Assembly (NCBI GenBank): GCA_009801085.1
Contig: VNWV01000001.1
Span: 3,472,001 to 3,536,000 of the forward strand
Direction: 5' to 3'
From: Lasiodiplodia sp. COLG20
Lineage: Eukaryota; Ascomycota; Dothideomycetes; Botryosphaeriales; Botryosphaeriaceae
DNA length: 64,000 nucleotides
Shown in pieces: positions 22,900 to 33,478 of this stretch. How positions within the stretch are numbered: the first letter of the stretch is position 1; each line of letters opens with the position of its first letter. The notes beneath the pieces were generated by a model. That model saw only the letters and a program-made list of their open reading frames with translations. It had not been told where the DNA came from and ran no database searches. Made by a program: the position numbers and the translations under genes.

Positions 22900-23516
22900 C
22901 AGGATAATTAGCATTGGAGGTTGTTTCCCTGGGTCGGATATCTTTGTTTGAAACTCGATTTTTACTTTCCATGTATACTCCCTGTTTAATTGAGACTTGA
23001 ATTCCCATTCTCACTGACGAGATGCATCGTTTCTGAAGCCCTTCGGTGTGGATGGACCTAACATGGAACATGCCCTACGTCAATTGTTTCCCCTTTTTTA
23101 ATAATCTGACATGTGTGAAATACGTTACACTACGGTGTTTAAAGATTGGCTAGCTGCGTATACTCTACCAATTGATCAGAGTACATTAAAGCTCCATGAT
23201 TCCAAAACAAAGTCCGAGAATGGTGATTCTGTAAGTAGCAGTCACATAATGAAAAGGAAGATTATTGTGAAAAAGATGTCTGCTTGCTTTTCGTATTTCA
23301 TATTCATAATTACTGGGCATATTGCGACTTAAGGTTCACGGTGATCAATTATTCTCCAATGTTGTCATTGTCAAGAATTCAATTACTCTACTCCAGAAAA
23401 TTCAAAGCAATGCGCTTTTTCATATATGCTATCTGAAAGAATGTGAAAACATAAAGAGTTTTTCAGAAATAGTAGGCGTCAAGTCCTCTGGAACGTTGTT
23501 CATGAACGCTCGAGAC
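22900..23516. other. convergent 3' intergenic region, A+T-rich
   Basis: This lies between the membrane protein and the secreted protein gene on the other strand. Nothing else is seen. Confidence 0.5.
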
Positions 23517-24141
23517 TTAGGTATGAGAGCAGTAGTCGTTGATGTCGTAATCGTCGTAGACGTGATCAGTATGGCATTTGCCATTGGCGAACAGTGCCGT
23601 TGCTACGTAGAGAGTATGTGTTAGCGCAAAGTCCAAAGCAAGGACTCCCTGTCAGAGGAAGAGAGACATCTCAGGAACACTTACTGTCAACCGGGAGGCT
23701 GCTAGCCGGCTTCCTCACGATTGTCTGGCTGTTCTCCGCCGGCGTCAAGTCGTTCTCGCACTGAATCTGGGCGTCACCGCCATTGACCGTGGTGCTGCCG
23801 GTCCACACGTCGAGGTGGCGGATGTTGCCGTTGGCCCAGTCGTCGGTGCAGGCCTGGCAGTAGTCCTCGTAGCGCAGGTACTTGCGGGTGTAGGGGTCGT
23901 AGATGACCTCGCACGGCTCGAACTCGCCCTCGGCAGAGGCGAAGGTCAGCGGGTCGTCGTAGGTGCCGGTGCCGCCGGCGGAGAAGCCGCGGCCGCAGTC
24001 ATAGGCGATGGCCGGGCCCGGCGGGTCGTTGTCGGGGTAGCCGTAGAAGGTGTGCGTCATGTAGCCCATCTTCTTGCAATCGGCAGCTACGCCGATGGAG
24101 AAGGAGGCGAGGGCGATGATGGCTGGAAGTGTGCAGTGCAT
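23517..24141 (-). CDS. small secreted Cys-containing protein, unknown family
   Basis: Exons 24141-23685 and 23602-23517 give 180 aa. The start at 24141 gives a clean signal peptide (MHCTLPAIIALASFSIGVAA) ending before DCKKMGYMTHTFYGYPDN. The mature part has motifs GGTGTYDDPLTFA, YDPYTRKYLRYEDYC and DVWTGSTT, plus at least seven Cys. Similar motif strings recur in hypothetical secreted proteins of many ascomycetes, but I know no assigned function. The second exon adds LFANGKCHTDHVYDDYDIN, which reads as protein, so this splice is favoured over a nearer AG that would leave a 36-base intron. Extracellular or cell-wall location is expected. Confidence 0.75.
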
Positions 24142-24828
24142 GATGAGTTGGAATTCAGATGTACGAGTTAATTTCTGTAAGGACTTGTTTGGATGCTGGT
24201 CACAATGTGTGGTAAAATAAATGACTTTATATTTCTTCCACCCTTGATGAGAACCTTTGGAATGGTAGTTGTCCAGCTGGGGCTGAGCTAACGCTTTGAT
24301 GCAACGGTCTGTGCAGGTTGCCCAAAGCGGGACCTGGAGCCCAATAATAGATATCAGCCCTGCTAAATTGAGCTTCAAGCATTTTCCAAAAGTTGACATA
24401 GTGGAGTGTGGGGGCCAAACTCATGAAAAAGAAAGCAATTGTGCTTGTGTCGATGCTCCATTAACCCTTGTCTCATCGACCGGCAGGACTGTTAGGCTGA
24501 CGATCACCCTCCCCGAAACGGTGCTAAGGCAGCCTAGCTCGGCGCACAAAGCCACTTTGAAGACAGGCAACCAGGCAAATGACTCGTAGCTGACTGATGT
24601 CTCCACTTCCCGCACATGCAGTAGCCAGCACTTAGGTCACCGCAGGGACCATCGCTGGGGCGGAGCTTAGCTATCTCCAAAGCCCCTCTGTCTCCAGTCT
24701 TTCTTTTTAGCCTCCCTCCCACGAGATATGTAACACTGGTTTCCATTCCTTCGAAAATTTTCTGCACGGTAAAAGGTTCATCCGCCGTTTCTTCGAAGCT
24801 TCACCACTAACAACCACAAAGCACAACG
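24142..24828. other. divergent promoter region
   Basis: The secreted-protein gene (minus) and the next membrane-protein gene (plus) start on either side, so both promoters should lie here. I see no further gene. Confidence 0.5.
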
Positions 24829-25640
24829 ATGTCACGGCCGCCGCTTAGTAGCGTTTTTTGCTTCACTGTTCTTGCTATCCTCCAATTCCTGGTGGCACGA
24901 AGCAGCGCAACGGACATCACTGTCTACAAAGACTCAGAATGCCAGGTGTCTCAGGACAACATCAACGGCCCTAATGGGTATCCAGACGGAACCTGTACAC
25001 TGATGAAGGACCGGGTGACGAGCAACTTTTCGAGTTTTCAAGTCGTAGACTTGGATGAAGGATGCGGAGGTAAGTAGACGGTTTGCGCCAGTCCATGCAG
25101 AGGAAGCCCAAAACAATGCTGACGGCCACTTCAGTGACCATCTACGGTAGCAACTCCAACGGCCTGTCTTGCTCGTCAGAAGCAATTCAGGTTGCTGAGC
25201 TCGCGACCTGCTACAACACATCCTGGGTGTACTACAGTATCGACCAGTGCACCTCGCCGAAGGACATCACATCCACCACGTCGTCGTCCTCTACCTCCAC
25301 TGCCTCCTCCTCTTCCAGTGCGTCCAGCGGCGGCAGCTCTTCTGCAGGAGCGATTGCTGGTGGAGTGGTGGGTGGCGTCGCGGGATTGGCCCTCATCGCT
25401 GGCGCGCTATTCTACTTCCTACGGAAAAGGAGACAGGCTGGCGCGAGCGGCTCGCATGACCACGAGCAGTCGCATTCGCACGAACTGGGATCCGACCACG
25501 CGCGGTCGGAATTGCAGGCCGGCGGCATGCACAAGTATGAGCTGGCGGCAAAAGGACCGTCAGAGATGGAGGAACTACGAGCGCCGCCAGTGGAGATGGA
25601 AGGGGACCATCGGTTTGCGCCACAGCATGGTATGCGGTAG
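24829..25640 (+). CDS. single-pass membrane protein with signal peptide and Ser-rich stalk
   Basis: Exons 24829-25069 and 25135-25640 give 248 aa. A signal peptide (about residues 1-27, hydrophobic FCFTVLAILQFLVA) is followed by an outer domain with six Cys (SECQVS, GTCTLM, EGCGV, LSCSSEA, ATCYN, QCTSP). A Ser/Thr-rich stalk, a Gly/Ala-rich membrane segment (GAIAGGVVGGVAGLALIAG, then ALFYFL) and a basic RKRRQ stop-transfer follow. The tail is His/Glu-rich with YELAAKGPSEMEEL. This is the WSC/Mid2-like layout without a WSC domain I can recognise. It should be a type I plasma-membrane protein; a role as wall-stress sensor is possible but unproven. Confidence 0.82.
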
Positions 25641-28089
25641 GGATGGAGAGCCAAAGACGAAAATGTTTGTGCGCACGACCTGGAGTCGTTAGTGGTGGGA
25701 AGCAGCTGTCAGCTTGGTGCGGCTGATCGAGCGGCGACGCAGTGAAGCGTCCGAAAATGGCGGTGCGGTCCGGATACGCAGTGTTCGATACGAATGATCT
25801 GCACGGGGCTCTCTCCCGGATGTGGACTTAGTTGCAGTGCTCAACAATCGACAACCAAGTGGGCTGCTCTCCTGCTTATTTTCCAGCAGTTTCTCAGAAA
25901 GCGTCACCTAATCGTTATTGACGAGGGTTTTTGTCCGTCATTCAGGGGCTGTTGACCGGAGTATTGACCGTTCAGTGTGTGACGTAGATTGGCTGGCAGC
26001 TAGGGCCCCTGCTCTGCTAAGCATGACCAAGCGTGCTCAAGAGATGAGCAAGCTTAGACTCACGGCTGGCATGGTGGTTGGGAAGCAGGGGTATCTCACA
26101 GGGACATAGTGGGGGCCAAAAGTGATGATTGGCTTTCGCGCCGGGAATGATGGCTAATCACGGCCATAAAGCCGGCCAAGAACAAAAGCAAAAATAGGGA
26201 CTGGCACGCACGGTGTATCCAAGTATATTTGGCTGAGCTGAATGTATGACATGCAGCGCCTCTTGGCTGCCCGGCTAGATTTAGCCTGCACGGACCGCAA
26301 TCGCTCAAGTACTTTGCGTGACAAAGCTCGGTGGTATTCCCGTAGAAGATGTATACCGCTCATTGATGTCGGTGAGGGCGCCACTTCCTCATCAGCTGCC
26401 CTGATCAATTTTGCACACGTTCTTTCTTTAGTCAAAGTAAATGCTCCACGCAGTCGGTGTGGGTGGTGCGTTTGCACTCTGTATAAACGCGCCGGCGCCC
26501 GACCACAGGCGCAGAGTGGCTGTCACCCAACGATGCGGTAGGCAACAATTGGACAAACCGCAACGGCGAAAACGGCTGGTGCAGCCCTAAATCCGATGGG
26601 CTTCTACCCGTAGGCATGAATGCGGATTAGCGACGCGAGATTCGCCGTCAGGGTGCGTTCGAGGCCCGTCATCGGGCCGCTTGACCCCTCTACGCCTAGC
26701 GTAGAGAGCACCCGGCCTGGGGTCCCCCGCCAGAAATGTCGAATACGAAGATCGCTAACTGACGACTGGGACGACAGACAAAAAGTCGGTCACTCGTGTG
26801 GCTTGTAACGGCGCCTTGGGCAATCCAAAAACCCGGTGGCCGGGCAGGCGGAAATCAAAACCGCACTATGGCTGTTCGGAGGAAAGGTCGAGGGGAGTCT
26901 CTCTGTGAATTTGTGCAAGTAGTCAATGGGCCCGTCGCCGGAACCGATCGGCGCTTCTGCGGACTGGTTCGCTGACAAATGCCTGAGAGCCCACAAGTAC
27001 CCATGGCAGTATGCTTTATCATCCACTCTAAATATGGAATCATTATCGTACCATATTTGCAGTTCCTAAGGTCGATGTGTGCGAAGGGCTGTCATCCAAA
27101 TCCTTTCATTGAATGCAAGGAAAACAACGATGGTACTGATGTACTAAAAACTAAACAGATAATATGCTAGAAAACGGGAACTCTTCTTGCATCGATATGA
27201 GTTCTCCTCTCCGGTCAGATATATCCTTCTTCACCCTGTAATTCTCAGAGCCCGTCTACAGGGAACTCGCTAATATGATCTTCGTGAGTGCTAATCTTGG
27301 TAAGTGTTGTTGAGAGCGTCTCAGCGGGCTCGGGGCTGTCTAGAAAGCGAGAAATAGTCTATTTGTAAGTAATCGGGCTTGCGAGTGAAGCATGCCATTT
27401 CAGTCAGGCTTAACTGGAAAATCAAGCCGGGTACAGGTAACTTGCAGTAGATTCCTAGCAAATATGCTAGCAATCGGTCAACTAGGTCTATAAAAGACCT
27501 GCTAGTTAGCTGAATACAATCACCATGCGATCTTTTCAACTGCTTATCATGAAATCCTGTGGTGGTCGCCTGTCGAGTGAGTCTCTCTTTGCTTCAAAGC
27601 GATGAACTTCACAGTGCTTCTATAGGTTTACTGTCAGTCGTTACCTGTCCCATCATCTTACAACCGCTGTCCGCGTAGGGGGATAAAACTAAACGCTCAT
27701 ACCTGATTATAGGCACAAGCTGTAGTCTCCGGGCTTACTTGGAACACGCAGATCATTTCTGCTGACTAAGATCGCAGAGCGGGGTGGTTGAACATGATGC
27801 GTACATGAAGTAGGCTGTAATTTTATCGAGCTTGAGATATTCCTGCATCATTGTTAGCTACAAGGCGCTTGAACGACTCCGGTGCGCTCTATCAACAAGT
27901 GCAAATCGCGCGAAGGCATTCCAAAGGTCATGAGAAATCACTGGTCACAAAAATGTAGCTAATAGGGCTGTGTAATTTTATCAAAGATACCCATCTATTA
28001 TTTTGTACCTAATTCAGTGTGGCTACTTTTGTGTGAATGAGTATCTGATCGGTTGATCAATTGATCAGTTGAGAGAGCGGATGATCATC
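25641..28089. other. gene-poor stretch
   Basis: About 2.4 kb with only short open frames, none with recognisable domains, signal peptides or splice support. I searched both strands for tRNA-like arms and MITE ends and found none. Confidence 0.5.
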
Positions 28090-28911
28090 CTACTCCTCGG
28101 AGATCTCAAGAGCCCATCCATTGCCCTTCCTGACGATGGTGAAGCTCTCCAGGCCGATGCACTGGAGCTTGGTGGCGATGTCCCTAATGGCGCCAATGTT
28201 GTCGCCGTCGGGTGAACCATCGTTCATCGAGGGAACGCCGCGGAGATGGCGGGCGCCCTTGAACCAACCCTTGATCATGATCTCGGAGCCCTCATACCAG
28301 TACTTGTAGGCACGGCGGAACTCTTGGACCTTGTCCTGGGGCTCGCGGATCCAGGTGGGGATCGTGTTGGATGCGTCCTGGAGGTACTGCTGGGTGGTGT
28401 TCACGAAGGTGAAGACCACACCGACGGCGCCGTTGAAGATGTCGACGGCGGGCTGGCGGAGCTGTTCGGGCAGCTGCTCAATCTTCTGGCGGCCGTACTG
28501 GCGGAGCTGCTCAACCTGCTGCCTGGAGGAGTTGCGGAGAGAGTTAATGTTCTCCTGGATGTTCCTGTGCCAGGCGTCCTGGTCGTTGCGCTTGTCGCTG
28601 CGGGCAAGCTCCTCCATGTTCTTGTCGATGCGGTTGTTGTCGGTGCGGATGTGCTCGTTGGTCTTCAGGACGTGGTCCTCGAGATCCCTGAGGATGCGAG
28701 AGCCATTCTCGTTGGCGTGGGGACCGAGGTTCCTGGCCTGGACGTTGAAGGTGGCGTGGTGATCAATCGGGCTGGACTGATCCTGGGCAAAGATGGCCGC
28801 GAGGATCTTGGAGTCACCCTGCTTGAGAGCGAAGTGGATGAGGTCGAGCCTCTGCTCCATACGCTGCTCCCAGTCGAGGTAGACGGGACCGACAATCGAG
28901 TTTGCGGACAT
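28090..28911 (-). CDS. unknown-family protein A of a divergent paralog pair
   Basis: One exon gives 273 aa. It begins MSANSIVGPVYLDWEQRM and is strongly helical and charged, with long heptad-like stretches (HRNIQENINSLRNSSRQQ, VEQLRQYGRQKIEQLPEQL) suggesting a coiled coil. It has no signal peptide. VGVVFTFV is too short to be a clear membrane segment. The N-terminal third matches the gene at 29886 on the opposite strand: YLDWEQRMEQRLDLIHFA against NIDWETRVDRHIDLILLC, then DHHATFNVQARN against DHWTTFCEMRN. The C-termini also match (LESFTIVRKGNGWALEIS against VQRLTFKKTELGWVVSN). I recognise no known domain. Function unknown. Confidence 0.82.
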   Translation of the reverse strand: MSANSIVGPVYLDWEQRMEQRLDLIHFALKQGDSKILAAIFAQDQSSPIDHHATFNVQARNLGPHANENGSRILRDLEDHVLKTNEHIRTDNNRIDKNMEELARSDKRNDQDAWHRNIQENINSLRNSSRQQVEQLRQYGRQKIEQLPEQLRQPAVDIFNGAVGVVFTFVNTTQQYLQDASNTIPTWIREPQDKVQEFRRAYKYWYEGSEIMIKGWFKGARHLRGVPSMNDGSPDGDNIGAIRDIATKLQCIGLESFTIVRKGNGWALEISEE

Positions 28912-29058
28912 TTTGCTGTAAAGCTATTTAGTTCTTGCTTCGGGGATCTCGAAAGTGGTTAAAGGCTTACATGGAGGGCAGGATGTTCCTGTAAGTTGTT
29001 TGCGGATGAGAAGGTGAATTGGAGGATGATGACTGTGATGGACGAGACAAAAGCTACC

Positions 29059-29066
29059 TATATATA
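29059..29066 (-). promoter_or_regulatory. probable TATA box of gene A
   Basis: A run of alternating TA lies about 150 bases upstream of the start at 28911, in the shared 975-base divergent region. Confidence 0.45.
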
Positions 29067-29781
29067 ATCATCAATCCTTACTAGCAAAGTCAAATAGTTC
29101 TCTATTCCCCGGAATCCTGTTGAGAGCTGCATGCACTGTCCAACTCTGGGTGGCCAAAGGTTGAGCAAATTCATGAGACTGAGGCAAAACCATAAGACGA
29201 CTATGACGATTGCAGATGCAAGGAGAGAATTCCTGGCTGCAATTGGATTGAGCTGTTTTGCAGCATGGTGTCGAGATTCAACCCAAACGGACTAGCATTT
29301 CTACGACGGGACCTCATCCCTTGACGTCAGTTAATGCAAACGGAAGGTTACGTAAAATAGAACTTAGCAAAGAACGTAAATTAGCATGACAGGAGAGAAC
29401 AGAAAAAGATGGGGTGCGAAAACGGATCACCGTGGCGAAGGCAGGTAAACACGACGGATGTTGGAATTTACGGCGTTGGGAAACGCGTCAACGGTGAAAG
29501 CGGACATGCACGCGGGACGAAAGCGGAGACAAGAAGACGGCGCTGAGTAATGGAATGAATGTGGGGTGAGATTCCAGGGTTCAAGGCGAATGTGGGGTAA
29601 TACTCCCGGGCAATACGGTATGGGAATTCACGTGTAAAGGGCTGCAAACACCTCACCAGACCCGCGGTTATGGGACTTGGCAATGATGCCCCTTGTTCAC
29701 GGAAATCCCTCGATATGATGCTATGAACTGACGTATTAGAGCACGCCCCAGTCTCCCGTCTTATCATTCGCTCTGTATCGA
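29067..29781. other. shared divergent promoter region of genes A and B
   Basis: The two paralogs start back to back on either side. The region has no gene. It may carry shared upstream elements, but I cannot name a binding site with confidence. Confidence 0.45.
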
Positions 29782-29788
29782 TATAAAG
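29782..29788 (+). promoter_or_regulatory. probable TATA box of gene B
   Basis: TATAAAG about 100 bases upstream of the start at 29886. Confidence 0.45.
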
Positions 29789-29885
29789 AGGAAACTCCAC
29801 CTTCCTTTACAATCACCATCCGCATACGTCGGTTAAAACTTGAGAGATATTCGACATTTCGATCAATATCACCACCGACGCCATC

Positions 29886-30674
29886 ATGTTTGACAAGTCC
29901 AACAACATCGACTGGGAAACCCGTGTGGACCGCCACATCGATCTCATCCTGCTCTGCATTACCACTGGTAACTACGGTCCCTTCCATGCCCTCGTTGCCC
30001 ACAACGTCATCCAGGGCGCCGACCACTGGACGACATTCTGCGAAATGCGCAACACCTCGCGCGACTACAACAACAGGCCGTCAGAGAACGACCTGATGCA
30101 CGTCAGCGTCAACCTCGTGCACAACCTCGAAGAGAATTTCGACAAGCGGGTCAAGGAATTCCAGACGCTGTACAAGCGCAACCCCTCGCACCACCGACTG
30201 GAGCAGGGCGTGGAAGAGCTCCAGCAGTCGATCCACCATCACCACAAGCAGACGTTCGAGCACTCTCGCGATCAGGGCAAGCACATCATCAGGCAGCTCC
30301 CTGCCCATCTGCGCGACGTCGCGTCGAAGCTCTTCACGCTTTCGCTTGATGCTCCGGGAACCGTCATGGAGGAGCAGGACCGCTCGGTCAAGAACATGTA
30401 CAACACGGTTTTCGACAACCCGAAGAGGCTCCCCATGACCATCCAGAAGGCTTTCGCGTCCAACAAGGCCGCTGCTGATGTCGCCGTCAAGTGGATCCGC
30501 AGCCTCTATCACAGGAGGCACTTTGAGATGGACGATGAGAGCGATGCTGGATCTGACGCCTCCGAGATGGAGGAGCTCATCGCCGACGTCTTGCCCGAGC
30601 TGGATTCTAGCGTTCAGCGCCTGACGTTCAAGAAGACGGAGCTTGGTTGGGTGGTCTCCAACATGGTTAGGTAG
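29886..30674 (+). CDS. unknown-family protein B of a divergent paralog pair
   Basis: One exon gives 262 aa. The N-terminus (NIDWETRVDRHIDLILLC) and C-terminus (LTFKKTELGWVVSN) match gene A, which is read the other way from 28911. The middle is again helical: FDKRVKEFQTLYKRN, then HRLEQGVEELQQSIHHHH, where A has its own heptad stretch. QLPAHLRDVASKLF aligns with QLPEQLRQPAVDIF of A. An acidic segment (DDESDAGSDASEMEEL) is specific to B. No signal peptide and no known domain. The shared order of blocks across the whole length supports an old inverted duplication. Function unknown. Confidence 0.82.
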   Translation: MFDKSNNIDWETRVDRHIDLILLCITTGNYGPFHALVAHNVIQGADHWTTFCEMRNTSRDYNNRPSENDLMHVSVNLVHNLEENFDKRVKEFQTLYKRNPSHHRLEQGVEELQQSIHHHHKQTFEHSRDQGKHIIRQLPAHLRDVASKLFTLSLDAPGTVMEEQDRSVKNMYNTVFDNPKRLPMTIQKAFASNKAAADVAVKWIRSLYHRRHFEMDDESDAGSDASEMEELIADVLPELDSSVQRLTFKKTELGWVVSNMVR

Positions 30675-33478
30675 ATGGATCTCCGATCTCGAGATCCTTG
30701 ATGTATGTAGATTTTCATTCCGCCGGTACTCTTAGTTCCATGGCGATTTACATGAATTAGACCAATCTCATCAATTCTGCCCGTGCAATGCCGTACTATG
30801 AACTTTGAATGTGGGCTTTCAGAAGATTCTTAATAATGACCTCTCGTGAAGCAACGCTTGCCAAGGTTTGTGTTGAGCCTCAGCAAATTTAAATGATCCT
30901 GAGGAGCAGGGGCGTATTTTTTGACCGTGTAGTTCAAGGGGAAGCACGTACTGCGGGCCGCCTGGAAGTATCTACTATAAACATGTGTTCGCTTGCTAAC
31001 ACTGCATTTCCCACACCATACCCAAATATATTTCGGATATGGAGTCTAACGAACAATACGTGTGGAAAGAAATATGCGTGAACTAAATTCCTACCATGAC
31101 ATCATTACTGTTATCCGGTGGATAGAGGTTCCCAGTTGCTTCTTGCTGAGGAATTGCATTTCATGGTTTCCTTGTAGACTTCATCAATATGCTCAGATCC
31201 CCATTTTAAGGTATTCTCTCCGTTTTGAAAATTCAAGAAGATGTTGGTGTTCACTAGCAAACGGCATTGTTCCAACATTCAGTGTACCAATGCGGTCTTG
31301 CAGAACAGCGGCAAATCTCGTTGGCGCGCCAACCTCCGCTGCTAAACCGGGAATGCCATTCATGGACGCACGTTTTCGTGCCTGAGCGATCTCACTCGTT
31401 GTTTCTTACTATCATGTTTAATCTTGTCCTGGTAAGAAAGAACCTTGGTATGTAGTTTAGTACTGCTCAAAGCGCTTGGCGTCGCCAACCAAAGGAACAC
31501 AACATTCGATAGCATTTAATGTCGAGGTTGCCGGTCATTGTTAATAAGCCGAAAAGGCACAGCACCCTATTGCTAACGAAAGTGAGGTCTTTTCTACCAT
31601 AACACTTAGAAGTAGGAGTAATTAGTAAAGTAAAGTCAGCCGGACCCTGCTGAGCTACGAACTGATACCGTTCCGCAATTCATTTTTCCTGGGTGAATGG
31701 TTAGGACAAGAAAGAGCACTCTACCTTTTCTCTCTGGTCTGAGAAGAATAGAAAACGAAGATATCATGTAGCCCAGATCCGGTTTATTAAAAATTGACTC
31801 GCATCGACGAGTGCCCATGACGCTCAAAGCTTCATTGCATCAAAACGTAAGCCACTCGGAACACGAGATATGAAAAAAGAAAAGACTCAATCCAAAGTTT
31901 GAAATGACTCGATAACAAATAAGTCTTCCCAAAAGCCTCTACTAAGCAATGCTGCTACAGGCTCAGTCGACCAGAATCCAGACCCGGCATTTCATGAGAC
32001 CCAAGCAGCTGTTGTAGTCGCTACCTCAGTTTGCCAAATGACTTGTGCAGGCCAACTATGCGCGGGAATGATTTCTGCACTTGCTGACCGGCTGATTCCA
32101 TATCCTGCTGGCCCGGCGTGTGCAAGACTTTGAAGCTCAAGGACAAAGGCGATAATAAGGCTGGGTGACGGTCGCATTGTATCTGATTGCTTTCGTCAGG
32201 TGTTCTGCAATAAATGAGTCCCATGAGATCTGAACTCACTTTGAGCAGAGATGGATTCGGTTTGGGTGTTGACGAAGTTGAGGGAAGGCAAGATCGAGCT
32301 TTGGCAAGGAACCTTTTGTCGTTGGTGGAGCACGCCCACAGATTTATACGCTGGATATGAGTCCACATGCCATGACGTGGGACCAATTTCGGGACGTTGT
32401 GTCACATTCTTGCTGCATCGCGCATGTAGCACGCCTTGAAATTGCCACAGGCATGATGTCAGTATCCATTTAGTAAGAATGTGACACGTACCAACTGAAA
32501 GTGTGAGCTTTCCCTAATAGCTCAAAGTCTTGACATGATCGTCGTCATTACAAAATCAGGCAGGAATGAAATTATAAATAATTTTACTCAATAACCCACT
32601 CGAATATTTGATGGATCGTCTTGTTGAAGTTATTGGGAAAAGCTGTGAGCGGAATTCCCCATAGCCTCACTGACCTTATGGAGAATCAAACTTCTCGGCA
32701 TACAAGATTAATCCACAATTGGCACAAGAGAAGAAACGGAATGATGAACTAAATAAGGATATCGTGCGAATTCTTCATACTTAGTTGTGGAATTAGTAGA
32801 GACACGAAAGGGCCAAAATGCCTCGCAGGCTGTGTTGCGTGGGCAACACATTTAACGACTTCCTACTTTCTAGCCATTCCTTCTGCAGGATGGGAGATTA
32901 GCAGTGATGCCTAATGGTATGTGACAGCTGCAATTATTTCACTCCCCATTGGTCCGGCAGGCGGCGGTTCCGGCTCCCGTCGAGCGAATTGACAGGGATA
33001 ACATCTCAAGACAGATGTTTCGGGAAGAGAAATGTGGGGTAACTTATCTTTAGATCCAGATCGGCCCGTAGACTCTATTTTGCAGAGTCACTGCCGGGGT
33101 CCCCACGTGTAATACTGGAGATATAAGCATAATCAAGAACCTTATTTCGAAAAAAGCTGAGGGATTGACACTTCATGATATTCTCATCGTTTTTTGAGAT
33201 GCAAGGCTGAGTCGCATGGTCGAGTTCTTTCCCCCTTCATATTGATTGTGTAAAAATAAGTGGCGCTATCGCAGCTGCGCCTCGTGATGGTTTGCGGCAC
33301 AGCACTGTCGCCCCCAAAATCTGCACGAGGGTGGGGCACACTGTATCACCTGCCGCCGTCTCTGAATCAAAACGCTCCGTGTCTCGGACACTTAAACGCG
33401 AGGGCAGCGCCGCAGCACAGGCGTCCTTCTGCTTGTGTACTCCATTTCAAACCTCACCCTTCAGAGCGTCGAACCAGG
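30675..33478. other. gene-poor stretch
   Basis: About 2.8 kb, A+T-rich, with short open frames only. No domain, RNA gene or repeat was recognised. The last 200 bases should hold the promoter of the T5orf172 gene. Confidence 0.5.

Noticed and set aside
33260..33478. N-terminal extension of T5orf172 gene 1
   Set aside because: Begins at GTG and reads as low-complexity; the ATG at 33479 gives a more natural N-terminus.
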